From: Gemmatimonadota bacterium
GTDB lineage: Bacteria; Gemmatimonadota; Gemmatimonadetes; Gemmatimonadales; GWC2-71-9
Direction: 5' to 3'
NCBI GenBank assembly: GCA_016713435.1
Contig: JADJPD010000001.1
Span: 620,001 to 684,000 of the forward strand
DNA length: 64,000 nt
Part shown: in pieces, positions 51,178 through 59,899 of the stretch
Layout: every line of letters starts with the position of its first letter
Position numbering within the stretch: position 1 is the first letter of the stretch
Program-made: the position numbers and the translations under genes
The notes under the pieces: model-generated
Seen by the model: only the letters and a program-made list of their open reading frames with translations
Databases searched by the model: none
What the model was told of the DNA's origin: nothing

Positions 51178-51432
51178 GCCGCGGACAGCGGAGGGGATGC
51201 CGCCGACAGCCGAGGGGATACTGCCGACAGCCGAGGGGATACTGCCGACAGCCGAGGGGATGCCGCCGAAAGCCGACGGGATGCCGCCGACGGCCGAAGG
51301 GATGCCGCCGGAAGCCGAGGGGATGCCGCCGGAAGCCGAGGGGATGCCGCCGGAAGCGGAGGGGGTGCCGCCGGAAGCCGAGGGGATGCCGCGGACAGCA
51401 GCGGGGATGCCGCGGACAGCAGGTGGGATGCG
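51178..51432. repeat. 21-bp minisatellite, about 12 copies
   Basis: A tandem repeat with period 21 has the consensus GAGGGGATGCCGCCGGAAGC plus one base. GGGGAT-type cores recur at 51193, 51214, 51235 and onward to 51424. Copies in the middle (51300-51400) are nearly identical; the outer ones diverge (GCCGACAGC or GCGGACAGC variants). The unit is a multiple of three, so every frame gives heptapeptide repeats. No frame is clearly coding. Confidence 0.85.
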
Positions 51433-51848
51433 GGGCGGGCGGCGGATGGCACGGGGGCCAGCGCAGCGCGGGGGTCGGGAACGCAGTGGCCACCTGGCGA
51501 CCGCAGTGGTGGTGGCCCCGACCGCAATCGCGGGAGGACCGATGGCAGGCGTGGAGGTGCGGGCAGCGGGTGTGATCAGGGGAGCAGGATCGGCGATGAC
51601 GCGCGCAGTGGAGGGGAGTACGGCGGCAGCGAGAGGGGAGGCGTGAATCGCGGCGGGTGAGCCAGCGACCGGAGCGGGTGCGGGAAAGGCAGAGGATGGA
51701 GTCCTCCCTTCACCCCATGCCCCGCTCCCCCCCTCGGCCCCACCTCCTCGCCCCCCGATCGGCGAATTGTCCCCGCCCGCTCGGCGCGAGAAAATGCGAA
51801 CCGTCATTCTTTCCCAGCATCGCGTTTTCCGGGCACCAGGAGGGAACC

Positions 51849-52053
51849 ATGCGCTTGTCCCGATTTCTGACCACTGCCGCCGTCACCGGCCTCGCCACCA
51901 AGGGGCTCATGATGATCCCCGCCTACCGCCGGCGGCATTCGCCCCGGTACCGGGCGCCAGCTGGTGCGCGCGGTGGGGGGGAACCTCTGGGTGCAGGCGG
52001 CGGCCGTGGTGGTCCTGACCTACCTGGCCCGGCGCGGCTCCACCACGGCCTAG
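51849..52053 (+). CDS. Small membrane protein, frameshifted
   Basis: A strong ribosome site (AGGAGG) precedes ATG 51849. The first frame reads MRLSRFLTTAAVTGLATKGL. After about 51935 the sensible sequence is in another frame: RQLVRAVGGNLWVQAAAVVV and then LTYLARRGSTTA, ending at TAG 52051. The total length is 3n+1, so a single extra base in the middle would join the two into a protein of about 68 residues with a C-terminal helix. It precedes the SDR gene by nine bases and is probably in the same operon. No family is recognised. Confidence 0.5.
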
Positions 52054-52062
52054 GGGGATGCC

Positions 52063-53063
52063 ATGAAGCTCAAGCCAGTAGCGGAACAGGTCGTGGTGGT
52101 GGTCGGTGCCTCGAGCGGGATCGGGCGGCGCACGGCCATGCGCTTCGCCGAGCGCGGGGCGCGGCTGGTGGTGGCCGCGCGGGACGAAGAAGGCCTCACC
52201 TCGCTGGTGGACGACATCCAGCGCATCGGCCGCCAGGCCGAGGCGGTGGTGGCGGACGTCACCAAGCCCGAGGACATGACGGCGCTGGCCACGCGGGCGG
52301 TGGAGAGTTCGGGCGGATCGACACCTGGGCGCACCTGGCGGGCGTGTCGCTCTACGCCGAGCTCGAGGCGACCCGCCCCGAGGAGTTCCGGCAGGTGGTG
52401 GAGGTGAACCTGCTCGGCGTGGCCCACGGGGCCATGGCGGCGATCCCGCGGCTGCGCGAGCAGGGCGGCGCGTTCATCGCCGTGTCGTCGGTGGAGGGGC
52501 TGGTCTCGCTGCCGCTGCAGGCGGCGTACGCGGCATCGAAGCACGGGGTGGTGGGGTTCCTCAACGCGCTCCGTGCGGAGCTCAAGTCGCACCAGCTGCC
52601 GGTGAGCGTCACCAACGTGATGCCCTCGACCATCAACACCCCGCTCTTCGACCATGCCCGCACCCGCCTCGGCGTGGAGCCGAAGGGGGTGCCGCCGGCG
52701 TACCCCGTGGAGGACGCGGCAGCAGCCATCCTGTACGCGGCCGAGCATCCGGTGCGGGACATCACGGTGGGGGGCGCGGGGCGGGTGCTCACCATGAGCC
52801 AGTTCATCTCGCCGGCGTTCACGGAGTGGGCGCTGGCCAAGTGGGCCATCCGGGGCCAGCGCACCGAGCGGGTGAAGGGGGACGACGCGCCGAACAACCT
52901 CTTCGAGGCGGCGCAGGATCACCTGACGGCCAGCGGCCGCCAGGAGGAACGGCGGCGGAGCGCGCTGACGTGGGCGCAGACGGCGCCGGCGCTGGAACAG
53001 GCGATTGCGGCAGGGCTGGTGGTGCTGCTGGCGGGGGTGCTGCGACGGGCGTTCTCAGCGTAG
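52063..53063 (+). CDS. SDR-family oxidoreductase, frameshifted
   Basis: This short-chain dehydrogenase of about 334 residues has the NAD(P) motif VVVVGASSGIGRRTA, VADVTKPEDM and, in the second frame, IDTWAHLAGVSLYAEL. It also has SVEGLVSLPLQAAYAASKHG with catalytic Y-x3-K, and TNVMPSTINTPLFDH. The C-terminus carries a hydrophobic segment (IAAGLVVLLAGVLRR), suggesting membrane association. The break is at 52307, where GAGAG-TTC should read GAGAGG-TTC, giving ERFGRIDTW; one missing G explains it. The substrate is unknown. The stop TAG belongs to a REP-like GTAG. Confidence 0.85.
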
Positions 53064-53083
53064 CGGCGGAGCGGCTCCCGCCT
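53060..53083 (+). repeat. REP-like palindrome, CGGCGGAGC class (imperfect)
   Basis: GTAG (containing the SDR stop codon, 53061-53063) is followed by CGGCGGAGC-G-GCTCCCGCC, a hairpin with one bulge. It pairs in inverted orientation with 53174-53193. Confidence 0.55.
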
Positions 53084-53173
53084 CGATCCACCATGCACGA
53101 TCCGGGGTCGGTCGGCGGGCGGCGGCGGCCCGCCGGCGGCCGTCGACCATCGTGCACGATCCTGAGATCGAGT

Positions 53174-53193
53174 CGGCGGAGCGTAGCTCCGCC
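53174..53193 (-). repeat. REP-like palindrome, CGGCGGAGC class
   Basis: CGGCGGAGCGTAGCTCCGCC sits inside a 28-base block (53167-53194) that is identical to 57304-57331. The outer head is shortened (ACGG instead of GCTACGG). Confidence 0.65.
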
Positions 53194-53217
53194 ACGGCTA
53201 GGGGATCAGGATCAAGC

Positions 53218-53290
53218 AGCGGGGCTCGTCGTGGGACGAGCCCGCTGTTCACGTGCAGGCCCTGTGCGTCTCACGCCTCTGCGGTGAAAC
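53218..53290. repeat. Hairpin plus partial MITE end
   Basis: A bulged stem (CAGCGGGGCTCGTC with return GACGAGCCCGCTG, 53218-53248) is followed by a TIR-like end (CACGCCTCTGCGGTGAAAC, up to 53290). Both parts resemble pieces of the element at 61233-61459, so this looks like a truncated copy. The remaining bases to 53347 hold nothing recognisable. Confidence 0.5.
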
Positions 53291-53347
53291 AGGCGCGCCG
53301 AGCCCCGGGGACAGCCGCGCCGCGGCCGCCCCGGGAGCAGGACGAGG

Positions 53348-54771
53348 TCAGTTGGGTGCGCAGGCCGCCGCGCGGGCGACGTTGAGGCGACCGGCGCCGA
53401 AGGTGGCGCGCGGGAGGAGGTCGGTGGTGCTGGTGAGGCAGCGCGTGACGGTTGCCACGGTCCCGCCGGTCTGGGCCTGCACCACGGCCGCGGCGCCCGC
53501 CACGTGCGGGGCCGACTCCGAGGTGCCGGAGAGGAGCAGGAAGCTGGTGGAGCCGCAGGCGAACGGCAGCGTCAGCTGGTACTGGCTGCAGACAGAGAGC
53601 ACGAGATCGCGGCTGTTGCCGACGGCGTTGTCACCGCCCGGGGCCGCCAGGTCCACGCCGGTGCGCCCGCCGAAGTTGGAGTAGGAGGCGCGGCGGTCCC
53701 ACTCGGACTGGTTGACCGGGGCCGTGGCGGCCACGCTCAGCACGTTGTTGAGCTGGGCCGGCAGGACGATCATGCTGGCCGGGTCGGTGTCGAGGTTGAT
53801 GTTGTCGTTGCCCGCCGACGCCACGACCACGATGCCCGCCGCGGTGGCGCGATCCACCGCGCGCTGCAGCAGCGCCACGAGCTGGTGGCGCCGGGGATCG
53901 TCAGGTCCACGTAGCCGCTCAGGCTCATGTTGATGACGTTGCCCTGCGCCACCTCGCGGACCCAGGTGATGGCCGAGATGAGGTCGGCGAAGCTGCCGCT
54001 GCCGAGGACGTTGAGCACCTTGGCAGAGCAGAGCTTGGCGTCCGGCGCCACCGAGGCCATGCCGATGCCGTTGGTGGAGATGTGGCCGGCGCTGGCGCTG
54101 CCGTGGAAGTTGTAGTCGTAGGGGTCGAGGTCGCCGATGAAGAGCGGCGCGCTGATGAACGAGGTGAAGAGCCCGGGCACCACCTTGCCGGCCAGGTCGA
54201 TGTGGTCGGGGTCGATGCCGGTGTCGAGCACGCAGACCACCTTGCCCGCGCCGCCCGTGGAGCTGGCCCACGCCTGCGGGGCGCCGACGCGCACCATGTT
54301 CCACTGGCGCGAGAAGAAGGCGGCCCCCGACTGGTTGCTGCCGCTCGCCACCACGCCCGCCGCGGTGGGGTCGAGATTGAGCAGCGCGTCGGCCCCGATG
54401 CTCGGGGCGGGGATGAACTGCACGTTCAGGTCCTGCGCCAGCATCTCGACGCCGCCCATGGCGGCCAGCTGGGTGGCGCCGGCCGCGCCGACGCCGCTCA
54501 CCACGGCCAGGCGGATGCTGCTCAGGCGCCGCTCGACGGTGCCGCCGAGCGCCTGCACGCTGGCCTCGAAGGCGGCGGGCTCGGCGGACTTGAAGGACAC
54601 GACGTAGCGGTCGGGACGCGCCACCGGCGCGGCGAGGTTGGCGAGGGGACGACGGACCTGGGCGGCATCGGGGGCCTGCGGGTTCTCGGCGCAGGCGCCG
54701 AGGAGACCCGCCAGCATCACGACGGCCGCCCCGACATGGGAGCGAGCGCGGAAGGGCATGGAGAAGACCAT
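53348..54771 (-). CDS. Subtilisin-like (S8) serine protease lipoprotein, frameshifted
   Basis: This protease of about 474 residues has a lipobox LLGAC near residue 27 and an inhibitor I9-like propeptide (DRYVVSFKSAEPAAFEASVQALGGTV). In the S8 domain the Asp is in VVCVLDTGIDPDHIDL, the His in YNFHGSASAGH, the oxyanion Asn in VVVASAGNDN and the Ser in LSGTSESAPHVAGAAAV. The usual HGTHVAG reads HGSASAG, keeping the catalytic His but losing the second His. The frame breaks near 53884; one missing base restores IPGATQLVALLQRAV. It is probably an outer-membrane-anchored secreted protease. Confidence 0.85.
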
Positions 54772-54843
54772 CCTCAGTGGGGGTGTGAGGGACTGCGCCC
54801 CGCCCCACGGCCATGGGGCGAGGGGGGCACTACGCGCGGCACC

Positions 54844-56016
54844 TCAGTGCCGCGGCCGCTGCAACTCCCGCCAGTCCTCCTGGAAGGCCTGGGCGGGATT
54901 GAATCCGGGGGTGTCGCTCAGCAGGTACTCGCCCCGGGCGTTGACCCAGGCGCTCGAGTAACCGCCCACCAGCTCCACGCGCTCGTTGGTGCGCGGGTCC
55001 ACGTAGGTCTCCACCCCGCGGATGGTCTGGCCGAACTGCTCCGCCATCCGGTCCTGCACCGCCTGGTTCTGGGCGTAGGTCTGGTTGATCGAGTTGGAGA
55101 TGGACTCCTGGGCCTCCCGCCAGATGCGGTGGCGATCCATGGCGCCCTGGCGCTGGATGTTGGCCACGTTGGCGAGCCAGGCGCCGATGGCGGCCTGGTA
55201 CTGCGGGCTCGGCCGCACCGAGGCCACGATGGTGGCGAAGAGCTTGGCGTTGGCATCCAGCAGGCCCCGCGGGGCCCAGACGCCGTAGACGTTGTAGCCG
55301 TTCAGGGTGTAGCTGGTGGCGGTCATGGACATCCCGCCCTGCATGAGGGCGGCGCTGCTGGCCATGGGCGCCGCGATGGTGGCGATGGTGGCCGCCATCC
55401 ACTCCTCGACCGGCTTCCCACCGACCACGTGCTCGAGGCGCACCCGCCCCGCCTCGGCGCGCACGCCGCGCAGGTAGCCGGCGGCGATGGTCTGCCCGTA
55501 GGTGGCGTCGAGCTTCTGCTGCTCGAGCTGCGCCACGCCGCGGAGCGGCTCGGCGCCGAGGACCCGGGCGCCCTGCCGCACCCGCGGCACCACCATGCGG
55601 GCCAGGAAATCCGGCGGGGTCATCAGGGGTGCGAGGTCGCAGCCCTGGTTGTTCATCGCCGCCTGCTGGATGGAGTGCTGCAGCATCTGGTCGTCGGACC
55701 AGGCCCAGGCATAGGACGGGAAGAGCTCCACCCCGGTGAGGCCGTCGGGACTCATGGCGCGCCAGCGGAGCTGGATGATGTTCTGGGGGCAGCGGGACAT
55801 GTTCTGCGCCCAGGTGACGCCGCCCTCCACCTTCCAGTCGCTCGGCACCAGCAGGTGCGCCACCTCGACGGGCTGGCCCCAGCCCTGGGCGTCCATGACG
55901 CGGACCAGCTTCATGCGGAACACGGTGCCTCCAGCGCGGGCGGGCCGCTGCTGCGCGGCCACGGGAAGGCTCCCCGCCACGAGGGCGGCCAGGACGAGGC
56001 TGGTCCAGCGAGGCAT
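54844..56016 (-). CDS. Periplasmic protein of unknown function
   Basis: This 390-residue protein has a signal peptide (MPRWTSLVLAALVAGSLPVA, cleaved before QQRP). The mature part is soluble, with VPSDWKVEGGVTWAQNMSRC, VELFPSYAWAWSDDQML and a helical C-terminal half (HRIWREAQESISNSINQTYAQNQAVQDRMAEQF). VETYVDPRTNERVELVGGYSSAWVNARGEYLLSD near the end looks like a conserved domain whose name I do not recognise. It is separated from the protease gene by 72 bases on the same strand and could be co-transcribed with it. Confidence 0.75.
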   Translation of the reverse strand: MPRWTSLVLAALVAGSLPVAAQQRPARAGGTVFRMKLVRVMDAQGWGQPVEVAHLLVPSDWKVEGGVTWAQNMSRCPQNIIQLRWRAMSPDGLTGVELFPSYAWAWSDDQMLQHSIQQAAMNNQGCDLAPLMTPPDFLARMVVPRVRQGARVLGAEPLRGVAQLEQQKLDATYGQTIAAGYLRGVRAEAGRVRLEHVVGGKPVEEWMAATIATIAAPMASSAALMQGGMSMTATSYTLNGYNVYGVWAPRGLLDANAKLFATIVASVRPSPQYQAAIGAWLANVANIQRQGAMDRHRIWREAQESISNSINQTYAQNQAVQDRMAEQFGQTIRGVETYVDPRTNERVELVGGYSSAWVNARGEYLLSDTPGFNPAQAFQEDWRELQRPRH

Positions 56017-56114
56017 GTTGGGGAGGCTCCCCGTCGGGGTGCTCCCTAGAGTATGCAATTTCGCGCAAAGCGCCACTGTGGCGCGGAGGCCACGCACGGA
56101 CCGTCGGGCCCGTC

Positions 56115-57203
56115 CTACGGTCTGGCGGGGAGGAACGCCTCGACGAGCGCGGGCCAGGCGCCGATGAAGGTCAGGTCGCTGTTGACGATGAGTGCGGCCA
56201 CGACCTTCGACTCGGGGAAGATCACGAGGTAGGAGGTGCCGCCCATGGCACCCCCGGTGTGGCTCACCACGCGCCGCCCGTGGAACTGGCGCGCGCCCCA
56301 GCCGATGCCGTAGCCGGTGGGGGAGCCGTCCCGCAGGCGCTGGCTGGCCCAGAGTGTCTCGGCCACCTCGCGGCGGAGGACGCGGCCGTCGAGGAGGTTC
56401 CGGCCCAGGCGGACGAGGTCCTCGGCGGTGGAAAGGAAACCGCCGCCGGCCCACTTGTAGCTGTTGTCCACGTACGGCGCGTTCTGGGCCGGGGCCTGCT
56501 CGCTGGCGTGGACGTAGGCGCGGGCGCGGTGGGGGATCAGGCTGTCGGGCCACTCCGGCACGGTGTGCACCATGCCGAAGGGGCCGAAGACGCGCCGCTG
56601 CATGAACTGGAGGAACGGCTGGCCGCTGGCGCCCTCCACGATGGCGCTCATCAGGTTCCAGCCGTAGGTGGAGTAGCTGTAGCGGGTGCCGGGCTCGAAG
56701 AGGAGCGAGTCGTCCTCGAAGATCCGGAGGCCGGCGCGCACCGTGGGATACGGCGCCATGCTCGCGAACTCATCGCCGTTGTAGTGGCGGATGCCGGCGA
56801 TGTGGCCGGCCACCTGGCGGACGGTGATGGGCCAGCGCTTGCGGGGGAAGTCGGGGACGTAGCGCTGGACCTCGGCGTCGAGGTCGAGCTTCCCCTCCTG
56901 CACCAGGAGGCCCACACCCACGGCGGTCACCGACTTGGAGATGCTGGCGATGCGGAGCCGCGTCTCGGGCGTCACCGGCACCTGGTTCTCGATGTCGGCG
57001 AGGCCGAAGCCCTCGCTCCAGACCAGCTCGCCATCCACGATGACCGCCACCTGCGCCCCGGGCACGCGGAGCGAGGCCATGCTGTCGCGGATGGCCTGGC
57101 GGGCGGCCTCGATCGGCGCCGTGTAGCGCGGGGAGGCCGCCTGGGCGTGGAGGCTCGGGGTCAGCAGGGCGAGGGTGGCGGCGAGGGCGAGCATGCGGCG
57201 CAT
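56115..57203 (-). CDS. Beta-lactamase-related serine hydrolase (class C/LACTB type)
   Basis: This 362-residue protein has a signal peptide (ending SLHAQAA). It carries the serine-hydrolase motifs S-x-x-K in RIASISKSVTAVGVG, a Tyr motif in YSYSTYGWNLMS and the third box HTGGAMGGTSY. This matches the LACTB/esterase branch of the beta-lactamase superfamily, where the Y-x-N box is variable. It probably acts as a periplasmic peptidase or esterase; true beta-lactamase activity cannot be inferred. It is flanked upstream by an inverted REP pair. Confidence 0.88.
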   Translation of the reverse strand: MRRMLALAATLALLTPSLHAQAASPRYTAPIEAARQAIRDSMASLRVPGAQVAVIVDGELVWSEGFGLADIENQVPVTPETRLRIASISKSVTAVGVGLLVQEGKLDLDAEVQRYVPDFPRKRWPITVRQVAGHIAGIRHYNGDEFASMAPYPTVRAGLRIFEDDSLLFEPGTRYSYSTYGWNLMSAIVEGASGQPFLQFMQRRVFGPFGMVHTVPEWPDSLIPHRARAYVHASEQAPAQNAPYVDNSYKWAGGGFLSTAEDLVRLGRNLLDGRVLRREVAETLWASQRLRDGSPTGYGIGWGARQFHGRRVVSHTGGAMGGTSYLVIFPESKVVAALIVNSDLTFIGAWPALVEAFLPARP

Positions 57204-57246
57204 GGGGGACTCCGTGAGAGACCAGCCACAATCCCGGCACGAACCC

Positions 57247-57271
57247 GTAGCGGCGGAGCTATGCTCCGCCG
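57247..57271 (+). repeat. REP-like palindrome, CGGCGGAGC class
   Basis: GTAG is followed by CGGCGGAGC-TAT-GCTCCGCCG, a perfect 9-bp stem. It forms an inverted pair with 57311-57335. Confidence 0.75.
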
Positions 57272-57310
57272 TCTGGATCTTCAGGACCCAGCACGATGGT
57301 GGGATCGAGT

Positions 57311-57335
57311 CGGCGGAGCGTAGCTCCGCCGCTAC
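57311..57335 (-). repeat. REP-like palindrome, CGGCGGAGC class
   Basis: The minus-strand GTAG (CTAC at 57332-57335) heads the stem CGGCGGAGC-TAC-GCTCCGCCG. It lies six bases from the leuS stop codon. Confidence 0.75.
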
Positions 57336-57341
57336 GGGATC

Positions 57342-59754
57342 TCAGCCGACGACGATGTTTAGCAGCCGGTTGGGGACGTGAATGACCTTCTTCGGCGCCT
57401 TGCCGTCGGTGAACTTGGCGATCGAGGCGTCGGCCAGCGCGACGGCGAGGGCGGTGGCCTGGTCCGCGTCGCGGGGGATCATGATCCGGCCGCGGGTCTT
57501 GCCGTTGACCTGCACGGCGACCTCGACCTCGTCGGAACGGGTGAGCGCCTCATCCCACTGCGGCCAGCCGGCGTCGAAGACGGAGCCGGTGCCACCGAGC
57601 TTCTCCCAGCACTCCTCCGCGAAGTGCGGCGCGAAGGGCGCGAGCATGATGACGAGCTCCCGCACCACCTGCCTGTCGCAGCAGCCGGCGTCCTTGAGGT
57701 GGTTCACCAGCTCCATGAGCGCCGCGATGGCGGTGTTGTAGCGGAGCCCCTCGATGTCCTCGGCGCACTTCTTCTTGGTGGCGTGCCAGCGGACCACCAC
57801 GTCCTTGGTGAGCTCGCCGCCGTCCTCGCAGCTGTCCACCATGCCCCAGACGCGGTCGAGGAAGCGGCGGGGGCCGCTGATGCCGGCGTCGCGGAAGTCG
57901 CCGCCCTGCTCGAGGGGGCCCAGGAACATCAGGTACATGCGGAAGGTGTCGGCGCCCCACTGCGCGATGTAGTCATCGGGGATGACCACGTTGCCGCGGG
58001 ACTTGGACATCTTGGCGCCGTCCTTCACGATGAGCCCGTGCGCGCGGAAGCGCGTGAACGGCTCCTCGAACCGCACGTGGCCCAGGTCGTGGAGGACCAT
58101 CGCCAGGAAGCGCGAGTAGAGGAGGTGCAGCACCGCGTGCTCGTTGCCACCGATGTAGGTGGTGACGGGGCACCAGCGGTCGGTGCGGGCCTTGTCGAAG
58201 GGGCGGTCGTGGAACTCGGTGCTCGGGTAGCGCAGGTAGTACCAGGCGCTGTCGAGGAAGGTGTCCGAGACGTCGGTCTCCCGGCGCGCGCGCGCCGCAC
58301 GACGGGCAGTCCACGTAGTACCACTCCTCGTGCCGCGCGAGCGGCGAGACCCCCGAGTCGTCGGGGCGGAAGTCCTCGATGGGCGGGAGGATGACGGGCA
58401 GGTCCTTCTCCGGCACCGGCACGGGCCCGCACTTGTCGCAGTAGATGATCGGGATGGGCGGGCCCCAGTAGCGCTGGCGCGAGATGCACCAGTCGTGCAG
58501 GCGGTACTGGACGACGCCCTTGCCGCAGTCGCGGTCCACCAGCCAGTCGGTGATGGCGCGCTTGCCCGCCTCCGCCTCCATGCCGTCGAAGCGGCCGGAG
58601 TTCACCAGGTGGAACCCGGTGACCTCGGTTTCCGCCTCGGTCATCGGGGTGCCGGCGGCCTGGCCCTCGCCCGCGAGGACGCGGACGATGTCGAGGCCAT
58701 ACTGCCTGGCGAAGGCGAAGTCGCGCTCGTCGTGGGCGGGCACGGCCATGATGGCGCCGGTGCCGTACTCCATGAGCACGTAGTCGGCGATCCAGACGGG
58801 GATCGGCTTGCCCGTGGCCGGGTTGGTGGCGGTGGCGCCGATGAAGACGCCGGTCTTGTCCTTGTCCCCCACCTTCCGGCTCACGAGGTCCTTGGCGGCG
58901 GCCTGCGCCACGTAGGCCTCGACGTCCTGCTTCCGGTCGGCCGTCGTGAGCTTGGCCACCAGCGGGTGCTCGGGGGCGAGCACCATGAAGGTGGCGCCGA
59001 AGAGCGTGTCGGGGCGGGTGGTGAAGACGGTGATCTTCTCCGCGCCGGCGGCGAAGGTGATCTCCGCGCCTTCGCTGCGGCCCAGCCAGTTGCGCTGCGC
59101 CGTGCGGGTGGTGTCGGACCAGTCGAGACCGTCGAGGTTCTTGAGCAGCCGGTCGGCGTAGTCGGTGATCCGGAAGAACCACTGCTCGAGGAAGCGCTGC
59201 TCCACGAGGGTGCCGCAGCGCTCGCAGTGGCCGCCCTCGACCTGCTCGTTGGCGAGCACGGTCTTGCAGTTGGGGCACCAGTTGACGCCGGCCTTCTTCT
59301 TGTACGCCTTCCCCGCCTTGTGGAGCTGCAGGAAGACCCACTGGGTCCACTTGTAGTAGTCGGGATCCGTGGTGGAGAGGGCGTGGCGCCAGTCGAACAT
59401 CCCGCCGATGCGCTCCAGCTGGCGGCGGAAGTTGGCGATGTTCCGCGGGATGAGCTCCGCCGGATGCACCCCCACCTTGATGGCGAAGTTCTCCGAGTGG
59501 ATGCCGAAGGCGTCGAAGCCGATGGGCTCGAACACCGTGTGGCCCATGAGCCGCTTGAAGCGGCCGTAGACGTCGCTGCCCGTGAAGGCGAACATGTTCC
59601 CCACGTGCAGCCCCTCGGCCGAGGGGTAGGGGAACATCATGAGGTTGTAGAAGGGGCGCGTCGGGGCGTCGAGGTCGGGCTGGTTGGTGCCGCGCTCGGC
59701 CCAGCGGGCGCGCCACTTGGCCTCGACGACTTCGGGATCGTACGGGGTGGTCAT
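57342..59754 (-). CDS. leuS: Leucyl-tRNA synthetase, frameshifted
   Basis: This class I synthetase of about 804 residues begins MTTPYDPEVVEAKWRARWAE. It has the HIGH-type motif PSAEGLHVGN, the zinc cluster NWCPNCKTVLAN..GGHCERCGTL and an editing domain (TTRPDTLFGATFMVLAPEHP). WCISRQRYWGPPIP and the KMSKS loop (KDGAKMSKSRGNV) follow, with a C-terminal anticodon-binding part ending VPNRLLNIVVG. The frame breaks in a GC-dinucleotide run (58284-58295); restoring one GC unit gives CGARARRETDVSDTFLDSAW. As leuS is essential, this is almost certainly a sequence error. A TAGATT box lies nine bases before the ATG. Confidence 0.92.
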
Positions 59755-59899
59755 AGGGGCGGAAATCTATCGGGCCCGGGGCCCCGGGGCGACCCGGGCG
59801 CGGGCTGGTCCGGACGGTGGCCCGTGGGAGTTCACGGGCCCCCTGCCACGGGAGGGGACGGGGGTCTAGACTTGACTCCACCTCCTTCAGAAATCCCTC

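Larger units (their letters stand above)
50657..51848. other. Gene-poor G-rich stretch
   Basis: About 1.2 kb lies between the ECF sigma gene and a small membrane-protein gene. Long open frames cross it on both strands, but all are low-complexity (Pro, Ala, Ser, Gly or Arg), lack family features and conflict with each other, so none is annotated. The plus strand is strongly enriched in G over C. The stretch holds a 21-bp minisatellite (51178-51432) and a possible G-quadruplex (51108-51142). No RNA gene was recognised. Confidence 0.6.

Noticed and set aside
50709..51807. Long frames across the minisatellite on both strands, suggesting a repeat protein
   Set aside because: Three overlapping frames are all open because the repeat unit is a multiple of three and GC-rich. 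None has a convincing start, ribosome site or family feature, so no gene was called.
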